Notes: a model not told the origin generated them from the letters alone. A stretch of DNA of 64,000 bases from an uncultured Alistipes sp. (GCA_900544195.1 UQUJ01000002.1:1-64000), one strand, 5' to 3'; numbered from the stretch's first letter, positions 34,175-44,065 are shown. Translations and numbers: made by a program.

Positions 34175-37020
34175 CACCATTCCTTAAACAAGTGGCGGAT
34201 CACTATATGGCGCCGGGCGGGATCTCAAAGACCTGCTTCATATTCCCGAACAGGCGGAGCCAGGTCTTTTTCACGAAGTTCATCGGTGAGGCGGTGATGG
34301 AGGACGGAACCCCTATTGTGGCACCGAAGATGCTGACGATCAATGATTTCTTTTTTAGAATATCGGGGGACAAGCCGGCGGACAGGGTGAACCTGCTGTT
34401 GGATCTATACGAATGCTACAAGGATCTTAACCCTAAGCATGAGACTCTGGACGAGTTCATCTTCTGGGGAGACGTGATTTTGGGGGATTTCGATGATGTT
34501 GACAAATATCTGGTCGATCCGGCGAAGCTGTTCGCCAACATAGCTGAGTTCAAGGAGATTCAGGATTCATATTCATACCTCACTGAGAACCAGCGGAAGG
34601 CGATCGAGAGCTTCATCAGCCATTTCAGCAGCGATGGGCGGCTGACGGTGAACCTGAACTCGGACAACCCGAATGTGAAGGAGCGCTTCCTGCAGATTTG
34701 GAATATTCTTCTGCCGCTTTACAACAACTTCCGGGAAAGGCTTTCCGTCAAAGGGCTCGCCTACGAAGGGATGGTTTACCGGGGACTCGCGGCGCGGCTT
34801 GACTCGGAGTCGGCGGTGGATGTGCTGAAAGCCACGTTCGGGGATGTGGATGAATATGTCTTTGTGGGTCTCAACGCTCTGAACGAGTGCGAGAAAAAGG
34901 TTATGAGGCGGATGAGGGACGCAGGGATCGCTGAGTTCTGCTGGGACTATTCCGGAGAGATGGTGAGAAACCCTCTTAACAAGTCATCCTTCTTCATGTC
35001 CCGGAATGTCAAGGATTTCCCACAAGCGTTCGAGATGGATCCGGAAGGGTTGAAAACTCCAGAGATCGAGGTGATAAGCGTCCCGTCTTCGGTTGGTCAG
35101 ACAAAACTGATTCCGTCGGTGGTCAAGGACGAGAGGTGCGCGGTCGTGCTTCCGGACGAGTCGTTGCTGATTCCAGTGCTGAACTCCATTCCGGAGGAGA
35201 TCAAGGACATCAATGTCACTATGGGCTATCCGATGAGCGGCAGCGCGTTCTTCGATTTCATGACTTTGGTCTCGGCCATGCAGATGCACCTGAGGCAGAA
35301 GGACGGTAAATGGTACTATTACCACAATCAGGTCTGGTCATTGTTCTCTTCGAGCATATTCAGGAAGGTGACTCGGGGAGACGCCGCCGTGAGAGTCAGA
35401 ATCAAGGAGATCAAGGATGGCATGAAGTACTACATCCCGCAGGAGGATCTCTCCGGCATTCCGGTTTTCGATCTGTTGTTCAGACCGGCTGTGACTGATC
35501 CGAAAGTGGCGTCAAAGGAGCAGATCACAGCTTTTGCTGACTACCAGAAGACGTTGGTCAAAGGACTTGCACCCAAGTTGGCGGACGACTCATCCATGGC
35601 GATCGAGCTGGAGTTTGCCAAGGCCGCTTACAACGCCATCAGCCAATTGCAGACAGCCGGGCTTGAAGTACTTCCGATTACTTATGTGCGGCTTCTCGAC
35701 CAACTTCTCGGTCCGGTGTCGATCCCGTTCAACGGAGAGCCTCTGAAAGGTCTTCAGATCATGGGGCCGTTGGAGACCAGAGCATTGGATTTCAGCCAGG
35801 TGATGATCCTGTCATGCAATGAGGGAATGTTCCCGAGAAGGAGCGTCAGCTCGTCGTTCATCCCTCCGGAACTGCGCAAGGGCTTCGGTCTGCCGACCTA
35901 CGAGTTTCAGGATGCGGTCTGGGCGTACTATTTCTACCGTCTCATCCAACGGGCGGAGAAGGTGACGCTGGTCTATGACTCCAGGACGGAAGGAATGAAG
36001 AACGGGGAGGAGAGTCGCTACATCAAACAACTTGAATATCATTTCGGTGTGCCGATCAAGCGCAGCTTCGTAAAGGCGAGCGCGTCGGGGGAGTTCTCTC
36101 CCAAGGAGATAACGAAGACGGAAGAGGATGTCGAGGCTATAAGGCAGGCCAGGCTTTCGGCCTCGGCGCTCAAGAATTACCTTGACTGTCCGGCGAAATT
36201 CTACTACGCCACGGTCAAGAAGCTTCGAAAGCAGAACGAAGTTTCCGAGGATCTGGACGCTGGAATGCTGGGCGATGTCTATCACGGCATGATGCAGAGA
36301 CTCTACTCGCCGGAAATGGCCGGAGGGAGGAAAGTGACTGGTGAATATCTTGCCGGGCTGCTGCGCAAGCGCTCGGCGATAAAGGGAATAGTGCGGAGTC
36401 TGATTCTTGAACAGCTCCACTCCCTTGAGGTTACAGGACGTGATCTGGTTGTGGAGGATGTGATAGTTGAATATGTCATCAAAACCTTGAAAAGGGATCG
36501 GGAACTTCTCAAATCGTCCGGCTATGACGGGTTTGAGATATTGGGTCTGGAGAGACCGTTTCTTCAGGACATTGACGGATTCCACTTTATCGGCTATGTG
36601 GACAGGATGGACAGCCTGCGGCCGGGAGAGATAAGGATTGTGGACTACAAGACCGGCAAGGTCGAGGACAAGGATGTCAACATCACCGATGAGAATGCCG
36701 AGGGAATTGTCGAGGCTCTGTTCGGGCCGAGCAACGAGGGGAGGCCGAAGATCGCTTTGCAACTTTTCCTTTACGACGTGTTCTGCCGGGAGTCTGAGGA
36801 CTATAAGGGACAGAGGATGGTGAATGTGATCTACCCGCCGGCGAACATGTTCACGGAACCTGTCAAGGAAGTGCCTGTCAGTGAGACGTTCATGAGACTG
36901 ACGGAGGGGAGGCTCCACGACCTCCTCTCTGAAATCGCCTCGGTTGACGTTCCGTTCAGGCGCACGGACGAGGAGAAGACCTGTTCGTTCTGTGACTTCA
37001 GGATGATTTGCGGAAGGTAA
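34171..37020 (+). CDS. addB: AddB-like helicase/exonuclease subunit with PD-(D/E)XK nuclease
   Basis: Subunit of the AddAB (RecBCD-like) double-strand-break processing complex. The 949 residues begin with a degenerate helicase domain (KTCFIFPNRRSQVFF) and end with a nuclease domain. LSASALKNYLDCPAKFYY starts near 660, YVDRMD-x6-EIRIVDYKTGK near 820, and CSFC-x5-C is at the C-terminus. The first Cys (in LDCPAKF) with the terminal CxxC-x5-C matches the iron-sulfur staple of AddB. No intact Walker A is seen, as expected for AddB. It is followed 35 bp later by addA. The start is set by the ATGA overlap with the leader ORF. Confidence 0.88.
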   Translation: MTPFLKQVADHYMAPGGISKTCFIFPNRRSQVFFTKFIGEAVMEDGTPIVAPKMLTINDFFFRISGDKPADRVNLLLDLYECYKDLNPKHETLDEFIFWGDVILGDFDDVDKYLVDPAKLFANIAEFKEIQDSYSYLTENQRKAIESFISHFSSDGRLTVNLNSDNPNVKERFLQIWNILLPLYNNFRERLSVKGLAYEGMVYRGLAARLDSESAVDVLKATFGDVDEYVFVGLNALNECEKKVMRRMRDAGIAEFCWDYSGEMVRNPLNKSSFFMSRNVKDFPQAFEMDPEGLKTPEIEVISVPSSVGQTKLIPSVVKDERCAVVLPDESLLIPVLNSIPEEIKDINVTMGYPMSGSAFFDFMTLVSAMQMHLRQKDGKWYYYHNQVWSLFSSSIFRKVTRGDAAVRVRIKEIKDGMKYYIPQEDLSGIPVFDLLFRPAVTDPKVASKEQITAFADYQKTLVKGLAPKLADDSSMAIELEFAKAAYNAISQLQTAGLEVLPITYVRLLDQLLGPVSIPFNGEPLKGLQIMGPLETRALDFSQVMILSCNEGMFPRRSVSSSFIPPELRKGFGLPTYEFQDAVWAYYFYRLIQRAEKVTLVYDSRTEGMKNGEESRYIKQLEYHFGVPIKRSFVKASASGEFSPKEITKTEEDVEAIRQARLSASALKNYLDCPAKFYYATVKKLRKQNEVSEDLDAGMLGDVYHGMMQRLYSPEMAGGRKVTGEYLAGLLRKRSAIKGIVRSLILEQLHSLEVTGRDLVVEDVIVEYVIKTLKRDRELLKSSGYDGFEILGLERPFLQDIDGFHFIGYVDRMDSLRPGEIRIVDYKTGKVEDKDVNITDENAEGIVEALFGPSNEGRPKIALQLFLYDVFCRESEDYKGQRMVNVIYPPANMFTEPVKEVPVSETFMRLTEGRLHDLLSEIASVDVPFRRTDEEKTCSFCDFRMICGR

Positions 37021-37054
37021 TCATGATGTTGAAGGTGATTAGGAATATAATGAA

Positions 37055-40000
37055 ATGATTAGAATCATGAAAGCGTCGGCCGGATCGGGTAAGACCTTCA
37101 ATCTGGCCAAAACATACATAAGACTTCTGCTGACGGACGAGGAGAGATATTCGTACAGGCATATTCTTGCGGTGACATTCACCAACAAGGCCACCGACGA
37201 GATGAAAAGCAGGATTCTGAAGGAGTTGCATCTGCTTGCGGTTTCGCCGAAGGATTCTCCTTATTATGATGAACTTGTCCCGATGTTCGACTCCGAGGAC
37301 GGACTTCGCCGGCGTGCGGAGACCGTGTTGTGCGACATCCTGCACGACTACGGCGCGTTTGCCGTCAGCACGATCGACCGCTTTTTCCAGCAGACCCTCA
37401 AGGCCTTCTCCCGGGAGATCGGGCAGTTCGCCACCTATCAGGTGGAACTGGACCGGGAGTCGCTTGTCTCCGAGAGCGTTGACAGGGTTCTGGACTCCCT
37501 TTCGGAGGACAACAAAGATCTTCTCGAATGGCTGACACAGAGCGTGATGGATGATCTGGAGAAAGGCAAGCGCTACAATCTGGAGAACAACCTGAAGACA
37601 GTCGCGATGACCCTTAAGTCGGACGAGCACAGGGCCGCTGTCGAGGAATATGGAATTGACGAGGAGAAAGAATATTCAAAGGAGAATCTGGCGAGGATGA
37701 AGAAGGCGCTCTCCGGAGTGATGACTTCGTTCGTGAATGAGGTGAGGGAGGCCGCCAAGGCGTTTGTCGGCGCTGCCGGAGAGGAAGGTCTGGCTAATGA
37801 GGATTTTTCACGGAAGTGCTTCAATTCGATTTATGTATGCGCCGTGTCGGATCCTGGGGATGAGCCGGCGTACCCGTCCGCGACCATATTCAGAAACAGC
37901 GAGGATTTCAGCAAGTGGTTCAGAAAGGCTGATTTGAAGAGGTTCGCGTCGGTGGAGGGGAGGTTGATGCCGCTGCTTCAAAGGTACTGCGGGATATTCA
38001 CTGAAAAGTATGAGGTCTATGCCACAGCTTTTAAAATATCGCTGATTCTGAATGAATTGGGAATTGCCGGAGATCTGGACAGAGAGTTCCGTGCGCTGAT
38101 GAAGGAGAAGAATGTGCTGAGTCTGGACGATTCCAATGTGATTCTGAGGAATATAATCGATGGCACGGACGCTCCGTTTATCTACGAGAAGCTGGGAGTG
38201 CGGTTCGAGCATTTTCTGCTGGACGAATTTCAGGACACGTCCCGGATTCAGTGGGACAATTTCCGCCCTCTCATCGAGAACAGTGTCGCGCAGGGAAAGG
38301 AGAACCTTCTGGTGGGTGACGTGAAGCAGAGCATCTACCGCTGGCGCGGCTCCGACTGGCGGATGATGGCGCGCGAGGTGCAGGGAGAATTTACCCGGTG
38401 CGAAGTGGAGACCCTTGACAGCAACTACCGAAGCCTCAGGAATATAGTCGAGTTCAACAACGGTTTCTTTGAATATGCTTCCTTGGTTCTCGATGGAATG
38501 TCATGTGAGGAATCGGACTTCAAGGTTCATGACATATATTCGGACGCGGGGCAGCTTGTGAAGTCTAAAGACGGCTCTGACGGAAGTGTCGAGGTCGTTT
38601 TCTGCGACAAGGACGGTGAGATGCAGGAGATTCTGGACGCTGTGAACAAGGTGCATGAGGCCGGAGCGAGATATGGCGAGATAACGGTGCTGGTCAGGAG
38701 CAACAAGCATGGCTCGGATGTGGCGATGTTCCTGATGGACAATGGCGTCAGCGTCATTTCCGATGACTCGTTGCATCTGAAATCCTCCGCTGTGGCCCGT
38801 CAGGTCGTGTCGCTTCTCTCCTCTGTAGGAAACGAGGACGACACCATCGGCTCTTTCCTTGCCGGAGAACTGGACATCAATGTCGCTGAGTTGTCATGCC
38901 TGTCTCTGTCCGATCTTTGTGAGCAGCTCCTGCGCATTCTTAAAAATCGGGATCCGGAACTGTTTGAGTCTGAGACCCAGTACGCCCAGGCGTTGATGGA
39001 TTTCGTGCAGGATTATGTCGCCGTCAACGGGAATGCCATAGATGGATTCCTGAAGGCCTGGCAGGAGGCTGATCCCAAGATCAGTTCGCCTTCCGACCCG
39101 GAGTCGGTCAGGGTAATGACCATCCACAAGTCGAAAGGGCTTGAGTTCCAGCATGTGATCTTCCCGTTCGCCGAGGAGATCGGACTTTTCCGCAGCGAGA
39201 AGCATTGGACCCGGCCTTCGGTGGAGGGAACCGAGCTTGATGGAATCGCCGACGGTGTCTATAACGTGTCGTTGAGGAAGCCGTCGAATGAGGATTCCTT
39301 GTTCCGTGAGGGAAGCCAGAGAGAGATGCAGTTCCAGTTTGTGGACAACATCAACACGTTCTATGTGGCTTTGACGAGACCTGTCAAGGGGCTGACGGTC
39401 ATCGCGTCCTATCCACCGGAAAAGATCGCTGACGCGGTTGTGCCGGCCGCTTCAGTTAAATCTGTCGCTTCGACAGGCTCGGCGACCGCAAAAACGAATC
39501 CGGCTCATCCGGCCGCTGAGCTTGTCGAAGCGACGGCTCTGCCGTGCGACTTCTCGGATTTTTCGCAGATTCTCTATGCCTATCTGTACGGCTACGGAGA
39601 GGCGTTGGGCTATGCCAAGGAAGAAGCCGAAGACAAAATCGTCTTCTCAAAAGGTGGCATGTTCGATTACAGCGCTTTGGAACGGAAGGCCGACACCATC
39701 TCCGAACTGATACCGGGTTACCCGTCCTATCCGCTAAATCCGTCATTGGAAGATGAGGACTCCGATGTCCGCGAGCGCGGAAGACTGAAGTTCAGCGCCG
39801 ACTCGATAGACTTCTTCTGTGATGAGGCAAGGAGCGATGCCAGGCTCAACGGCACTGTCCTGCACGGAATCCTTTCGGAAGTAATCGTCCCGTCTGATTT
39901 GCCTGATGCCGTCAGGAATGCCTTTGAGGCCGGCGAGATCGATGCCGGACAGGAGGAAGAGTATCTGAATATTCTTGCCCAAAGAATCGCCGCACATCCG

Positions 40001-40249
40001 GAGTGGTTCCCTGCCGACGGCACTGAAGTCTTGAATGAGACTGAACTGATTGACACTGACGGAGAATCCTATCGTCCTGACAGAGTCTTGGTCAAGGATG
40101 GCAAGGTGACGGTCATAGACTACAAGTTTGGAGAGAGAAACCGTCGGTACCGACGTCAGGTCGCCCGTTATGCTGACATCTACCGCCGGATGGGATATTC
40201 AGAGATTACTCCTATAATATGGTACGTGCTTGCCGATGAGGTGGAATAA
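37055..40249 (+). CDS. addA: AddA-like UvrD-family helicase/nuclease
   Basis: Motor and nuclease subunit of the AddAB complex. The 1064 residues contain UvrD-family motifs: Walker A ASAGSGKTF (6-14), FTNKATDEM (Ia), LLDEFQDTSRIQW (II, near 390), VGDVKQSIYRWRGSDW (III), MTIHKSKGLEFQHVIFP (V, near 690) and FYVALTRPVKGL (VI). A C-terminal PD-(D/E)XK nuclease has RPDRVLVKDGKVTVIDYKFGE. Between motif VI and the nuclease, residues about 800-830 (SVKSVASTGSATAK … PAAELVEATA) are encoded by two inverted REP-like sequences (39464-39486 and 39511-39534). This low-complexity insertion is not expected in the family. Confidence 0.9.
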   Translation: MIRIMKASAGSGKTFNLAKTYIRLLLTDEERYSYRHILAVTFTNKATDEMKSRILKELHLLAVSPKDSPYYDELVPMFDSEDGLRRRAETVLCDILHDYGAFAVSTIDRFFQQTLKAFSREIGQFATYQVELDRESLVSESVDRVLDSLSEDNKDLLEWLTQSVMDDLEKGKRYNLENNLKTVAMTLKSDEHRAAVEEYGIDEEKEYSKENLARMKKALSGVMTSFVNEVREAAKAFVGAAGEEGLANEDFSRKCFNSIYVCAVSDPGDEPAYPSATIFRNSEDFSKWFRKADLKRFASVEGRLMPLLQRYCGIFTEKYEVYATAFKISLILNELGIAGDLDREFRALMKEKNVLSLDDSNVILRNIIDGTDAPFIYEKLGVRFEHFLLDEFQDTSRIQWDNFRPLIENSVAQGKENLLVGDVKQSIYRWRGSDWRMMAREVQGEFTRCEVETLDSNYRSLRNIVEFNNGFFEYASLVLDGMSCEESDFKVHDIYSDAGQLVKSKDGSDGSVEVVFCDKDGEMQEILDAVNKVHEAGARYGEITVLVRSNKHGSDVAMFLMDNGVSVISDDSLHLKSSAVARQVVSLLSSVGNEDDTIGSFLAGELDINVAELSCLSLSDLCEQLLRILKNRDPELFESETQYAQALMDFVQDYVAVNGNAIDGFLKAWQEADPKISSPSDPESVRVMTIHKSKGLEFQHVIFPFAEEIGLFRSEKHWTRPSVEGTELDGIADGVYNVSLRKPSNEDSLFREGSQREMQFQFVDNINTFYVALTRPVKGLTVIASYPPEKIADAVVPAASVKSVASTGSATAKTNPAHPAAELVEATALPCDFSDFSQILYAYLYGYGEALGYAKEEAEDKIVFSKGGMFDYSALERKADTISELIPGYPSYPLNPSLEDEDSDVRERGRLKFSADSIDFFCDEARSDARLNGTVLHGILSEVIVPSDLPDAVRNAFEAGEIDAGQEEEYLNILAQRIAAHPEWFPADGTEVLNETELIDTDGESYRPDRVLVKDGKVTVIDYKFGERNRRYRRQVARYADIYRRMGYSEITPIIWYVLADEVE
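39464..39534. repeat. REP-like inverted pair inside addA
   Basis: GTCGCTTCGACAGGCTCGGC (from 39464) and GCTGAGCTTGTCGAAGCGAC (to 39534) are near-perfect complements spaced by about 24 nt. Both contain the TTCGACA(G/A)GCTC core also found in ftsK and at 31.24 kb. The insertion keeps the reading frame. Confidence 0.75.
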
Positions 40250-40255
40250 TTTTCG

Positions 40256-40263
40256 TATATTTG
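40256..40263 (+). promoter_or_regulatory. -7 box upstream of the DUF4290 gene
   Basis: TATATTTG matches the TAnnTTTG consensus 20 nt before the start codon, just past the addA stop. Confidence 0.5.
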
Positions 40264-40282
40264 CCTTTCAACTCAAATTGTA

Positions 40283-40948
40283 ATGAATATGGAAGCTAAC
40301 GACAACTCAATAAAACTCTACTACAACACAGAGAGGGAGAAACTTCAGATGCCTGAATATGGCCGCATCGTATTGAATATGGTCGAGCAGGTAAAGGCGA
40401 TTCCCGACAGGGACAAGCGCAGCGAGCAGGCCCGTGCGGTTGTAGGGGTGATGGAGACCCTGAACCCTCAGGTGCACATGCAGGAAAACTACGAGCAGAA
40501 GCTTTGGGATCATCTGTACATGATTGCCGGGTATGATCTGGACATCGATTCCCCATATCCGGCTCCGCATCCTGAGGCAATGGAAGTGCCGCCGATGAAC
40601 ATTCCGATCGACAAGGCTCCTGTACGCGCCAGACATTACGGACGGAACATAGAGAGCATCATAGACTTGATTGCCGGGGAACCTGAGGGAGAGGTCAAGA
40701 GGGCGATGCTGCGCTCGCTGGCGATCTATATGAGGCAGCAGTACCTGATATGGAACAAAGACAGCGTGGCCGACGAGACCATATTCGCTGACATTGAGAA
40801 ACTTTCCGGCTACAGGATTCAGGTCCCTGCGGATCTGGAGCTTTCGAAGATTTCATTCGATTCCAATTTCTCGCGTCCTGGTCTGAACCTTGGTATGGGA
40901 CAGAACCGCAGGAACAATAAGAAAGGCAATCGCAAGAACAGGAAATAA
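40283..40948 (+). CDS. DUF4290 protein
   Basis: A 221-residue cytoplasmic protein of the Bacteroidetes-specific DUF4290 family, function unknown. Seen: LYYNTEREKLQMPEYGRIVLNMVEQV at the start, KLWDHLYMIAGYDLDIDSPYP, RHYGRNIESIIDLIAGEPEG and an Arg/Asn/Lys-rich tail (NRRNNKKGNRKNRK) that could bind nucleic acid. No signal peptide. Its last base overlaps the start of ftsK (ATG at 40948 inside TAATG), so translation is coupled, which hints at a role connected with chromosome segregation or division. An in-frame ATG at 40289 could also serve. Confidence 0.85.
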   Translation: MNMEANDNSIKLYYNTEREKLQMPEYGRIVLNMVEQVKAIPDRDKRSEQARAVVGVMETLNPQVHMQENYEQKLWDHLYMIAGYDLDIDSPYPAPHPEAMEVPPMNIPIDKAPVRARHYGRNIESIIDLIAGEPEGEVKRAMLRSLAIYMRQQYLIWNKDSVADETIFADIEKLSGYRIQVPADLELSKISFDSNFSRPGLNLGMGQNRRNNKKGNRKNRK

Positions 40949-43335
40949 TGTTCAAGTTCTGGAGAAATATGGATGATGAAGACAAGGCGAGGCTGACGAA
41001 AACCGCCGGCTTTCTTGTAGCGTTGCTGGCAGTGTTCACATTGCTGGCGACAATTTCCTATTTCTTCACCTGGAAGACTGACCAGAGTTCGCTGTCTTCC
41101 GCTGTGGGGGACACTTCTGTTGAGGTGAGCAACATGGCCGGGAAGATGGGCTACAGATGGGCCGATCTGCTTGTGCGCAGGTGGTTCGGACTGGGAAGTC
41201 TGGCCTTTGTGGTCATTCTCTTTGCTGTCTCGGTCCGTCTGTTGCTGCACAGGTGGCATTATTCGATGGTCAAGACGACGCTTCTGACTGTCACCGGAGC
41301 GATGCTGTCGTCCTTTATTCTGGCATTTGTCTCTGATCTGTCAGGACTTGGCAACGCTTTCGGAGGAGGACTTGGAGGGGAGTGTGGAGAGTCGGTTGTG
41401 AAATGGACCTCGGTTGTTTTCGGGAACATTCTTACGGGCTTCATGCTGGCTTTTCTTGTGGTTGTCTGGCTGGTTCTGGCTTCCGGGAAATTCTCGGACT
41501 GGCTTATGGCACTGGGACGGAAGAAGGAACCGGTGGCAGAGGATTGTGATCCGGAGGAGCCGTCCCTTCGACAAGTTCAGGAGCCGTCCCTTCGACAGGC
41601 TCAGGAACCAGGGAAAAAAGAGGTTCGGGGACCGGAACGACCGGTGGCTGAGCTTGCCGAAGCCACCATGACTCAGCAGGGTTCAACCACCTCCGAAGCC
41701 ACCGGGGCTACGGAAAAATCCATGGAAGTGGTCAAAGGCGGTGAGTTGTCCACCGACATCAAGAAGGAGCTTCCGCGAATCGATGTCCGTGACGAACTGC
41801 CTGATTACCAGTTTCCTTCGCTGGAATTGCTGGACTCATATTCATCAAATAGGAATGAAGTCTCCGACGAGGAACTTGTCAGAAACAACAACAGGATCCG
41901 CAACGCACTTGAGAATTACAAGATTCAGATCAACGATGTGAAAGCCATTGTAGGCCCGACCGTCACGCTCTATAAAGTCTATCCTGCGCCGGGTGTCAAG
42001 ATCGCTGAATTCAAGAGGATTCAGGAGGATCTCGGCATGCATCTTCATGCCAGGGGAGTCCGTGTCGTGACTCTGACGGACTCTGTCGGCATTGAGGTCG
42101 CCAACGACCACCCTTCGATCGTCCCGATGCGTGCCGTGCTCAACGACGAGGCGTTCCGTTCCAGCAAGGCTGAGCTTCCGGTCGCCATCGGCTACACCAT
42201 CCAGCAGAAGGTCAAGGTCTTCGATCTGGCTGATGCCCCGCACCTTTTGGTTGCCGGAGCGACAAAACAGGGTAAGTCTGTGGGACTCAACGCCATAGTG
42301 ACATCGTTGCTGTACGCGAAGCATCCGTCCGAACTGAAACTGGTGTTCATCGACCCTAAGATGGTCGAGTTCTCGGCCTACGCCCATCTTCTGAAGCATT
42401 ATCTGGCTGTCCTTCCTTGCAATGACGAGCGGGAGGAGAGGGACAACGCCATAGTGAAGAAGGCCGACAAGGCTGACAAGATACTCCGCTCGCTGTGCAT
42501 CGAGATGGATCAGAGGTATGAGCTTTTGAGCAAGGCCTCTGTGCCGAACATAAAGACTTACAACGAGAAGTACCGCAACCGGAAGCTCCGTCCGGACGAG
42601 GGACACCGTTTTCTGCCGTACATCGTCACAATCATCGATGAATATGCCGACCTTACGATGTCGGTGGGTGGCAGCGGTGACGCCAAGGCTGTGTCCCGCA
42701 GCATCACCACGTCCATCATCAGGCTTGCCCAGAAGGGCCGTGCCGCCGGTCTGCACGTCGTGCTTGCCACACAGAGGCCGTCCGTGGATGTAATCACAGG
42801 ACTCATCAAGACGAACTTCCCGACCAGAATCGCTTTCAGGGTTGTGTCCAGAACAGACTCTTCTACCATCCTTGACTCTCCGGGAGCCGAGAAACTGATC
42901 GGAAAGGGCGACATGCTCTATTATGCCGGAGTCGAGATGGAACGCGTCCAGTGCGCCTACATTGACAGCGAGGAGATCAACAGGCTCAATGAATACATCG
43001 GTTCGCAGGAAGGCCACAATAAGAGCTTCAACACTCCGTTTTACCTGCCTCCTGTCGATGACGACACGGAAGAAGGCTCCGGTGGCATGGTTGACATGAC
43101 AAAACTTGACGAACGTTTTGAGGAGGCCGCCAAGTTGGTTGTTATGAGCCAGAGAGGCTCCACTTCCGACCTTCAGAGACGTCTCGGGATGGGATACGCC
43201 AAGGCCGGCCGTGTCATGGATCAGTTGGAGGCCGCCGGGATTGTAGGCCCTCAGGAAGGCTCCAAGCCACGTCAGGTTCTTGTCTCGAGTCTTGATGAGC
43301 TGGATCAGATCATAGCCGCCTACAAGAATCAGTAA
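40948..43335 (+). CDS. ftsK: DNA translocase FtsK/SpoIIIE
   Basis: Septal DNA pump that clears and aligns chromosome ends for dimer resolution. The 795 residues have four transmembrane helices in the first 180, a linker, and the motor with Walker A GATKQGKS (437-444), IIDEYADL and LATQRPSVDVITGLIKTNFPTRIAF. A C-terminal winged-helix gamma domain starts near 725 (RGSTSDLQRRLGMGYAKAGRVMDQLEAAGIVGP). The linker (about 200-250) is built partly from REP-like DNA: tandem 8-codon units reading EPSLRQVQ/EPSLRQAQ and then VAELAEAT. The DNA recognised by its gamma domain (KOPS) is not known from this sequence. Confidence 0.95.
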   Translation: MFKFWRNMDDEDKARLTKTAGFLVALLAVFTLLATISYFFTWKTDQSSLSSAVGDTSVEVSNMAGKMGYRWADLLVRRWFGLGSLAFVVILFAVSVRLLLHRWHYSMVKTTLLTVTGAMLSSFILAFVSDLSGLGNAFGGGLGGECGESVVKWTSVVFGNILTGFMLAFLVVVWLVLASGKFSDWLMALGRKKEPVAEDCDPEEPSLRQVQEPSLRQAQEPGKKEVRGPERPVAELAEATMTQQGSTTSEATGATEKSMEVVKGGELSTDIKKELPRIDVRDELPDYQFPSLELLDSYSSNRNEVSDEELVRNNNRIRNALENYKIQINDVKAIVGPTVTLYKVYPAPGVKIAEFKRIQEDLGMHLHARGVRVVTLTDSVGIEVANDHPSIVPMRAVLNDEAFRSSKAELPVAIGYTIQQKVKVFDLADAPHLLVAGATKQGKSVGLNAIVTSLLYAKHPSELKLVFIDPKMVEFSAYAHLLKHYLAVLPCNDEREERDNAIVKKADKADKILRSLCIEMDQRYELLSKASVPNIKTYNEKYRNRKLRPDEGHRFLPYIVTIIDEYADLTMSVGGSGDAKAVSRSITTSIIRLAQKGRAAGLHVVLATQRPSVDVITGLIKTNFPTRIAFRVVSRTDSSTILDSPGAEKLIGKGDMLYYAGVEMERVQCAYIDSEEINRLNEYIGSQEGHNKSFNTPFYLPPVDDDTEEGSGGMVDMTKLDERFEEAAKLVVMSQRGSTSDLQRRLGMGYAKAGRVMDQLEAAGIVGPQEGSKPRQVLVSSLDELDQIIAAYKNQ
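41557..41667. repeat. REP-like repeats inside the ftsK linker
   Basis: Two adjacent 24-bp units begin GAGCCGTCCCTTCGACA (41557-41580 and 41581-41604, 22/24 identical). At 41643-41667 the inverted relative GGTGGCTGAGCTTGCCGAAG follows, with a GGTGGCT/AGCCACC stem. The core TTCGACAGGCTCAG is shared with addA and 31.24 kb. Unit length is a multiple of three, preserving the frame. Confidence 0.8.
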
Positions 43336-43375
43336 TCCACCGAAAGGCATGACTTGTGCATGCGCACAGAAAAGT

Positions 43376-44029
43376 ATGAGAACGATCACGAGAATATTCA
43401 TTGCCGCCGCTGTGGCGCTTCTTGCGCTGCCGCAGGTCACTTTCGCCAAAAGTAAGACGTTGGATGCTTTTGTCAGCAAGGTCTCCGCCTCGCTGGTCTC
43501 GTTTGACTATTCATTCACGATGCCGTCCAAGAAGGCGAAGATGACCGGTAACGGAAGCGTGAAGGTTCAGGGGACCTCGTTCATTGTGGACGGAAACGGG
43601 CTTGAGATCTGGTGCGACGGTGTGACCCGTTGGACGATTGACAGAATCTCGGAAGAGGCGTTGGTTGAATCTGTTGACGAGTCGTACGACAACTATGCCA
43701 CAAATCCGGCGCTTATGATAGCCTCGATTGACAATGCTTTCAGAGAAGTCTCTTTCGGTAGCTCCAAATTTGGAGGAACGGTTGTGGACACATCCGTCCT
43801 GTCTCCGGTACATAAAGGTAAAGGTTCGATGGACATCGCCGGATTAAAACTGTTCTTCAAGAGCGGAACCACGACTCTGACCGGAGCAGAAGTCACCTTG
43901 AATGACGGTTCCGTGTCGGACTTCACGATAACGAATCTGAAATTCGTGGAGGCCGGAAAATCAAAAGAGTCTTTCCGGTTCGACGAAAAGACTCTTGATT
44001 CTTCTTATGTCGTAACGGATCTGCGTTAG
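43376..44029 (+). CDS. LolA-like outer-membrane lipoprotein carrier
   Basis: A 217-residue periplasmic protein from the ATG at 43376: signal peptide MRTITRIFIAAAVALLALPQVTFA, then a single LolA/LolB-type half-barrel with KSKTLDAFVSKVSASLVSFDYSF, GNGSVKVQGTSFIVDGNGLEIWCDGVTRW and a late DFTITNLKF strand. LolA-like proteins carry lipoproteins from the inner membrane to the outer membrane. A LolA-family gene after ftsK is usual in Bacteroidetes. The frame opens at 43349, but the extra residues (MTCACAQKS) precede the signal and are unlikely. Confidence 0.82.
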   Translation: MRTITRIFIAAAVALLALPQVTFAKSKTLDAFVSKVSASLVSFDYSFTMPSKKAKMTGNGSVKVQGTSFIVDGNGLEIWCDGVTRWTIDRISEEALVESVDESYDNYATNPALMIASIDNAFREVSFGSSKFGGTVVDTSVLSPVHKGKGSMDIAGLKLFFKSGTTTLTGAEVTLNDGSVSDFTITNLKFVEAGKSKESFRFDEKTLDSSYVVTDLR

Positions 44030-44065
44030 AGCCGTTACGCTTTGCCGTAAAGTTTCCGGAAGCAG

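Noticed and set aside
35812..36918. 368-codon minus-strand ORF within addB
   Set aside because: Antisense shadow; addB motifs are intact on the plus strand and the antisense protein has no domain.
41845..43479. 544-codon minus-strand ORF within ftsK
   Set aside because: Antisense shadow of the FtsK motor domain; no recognisable motifs.
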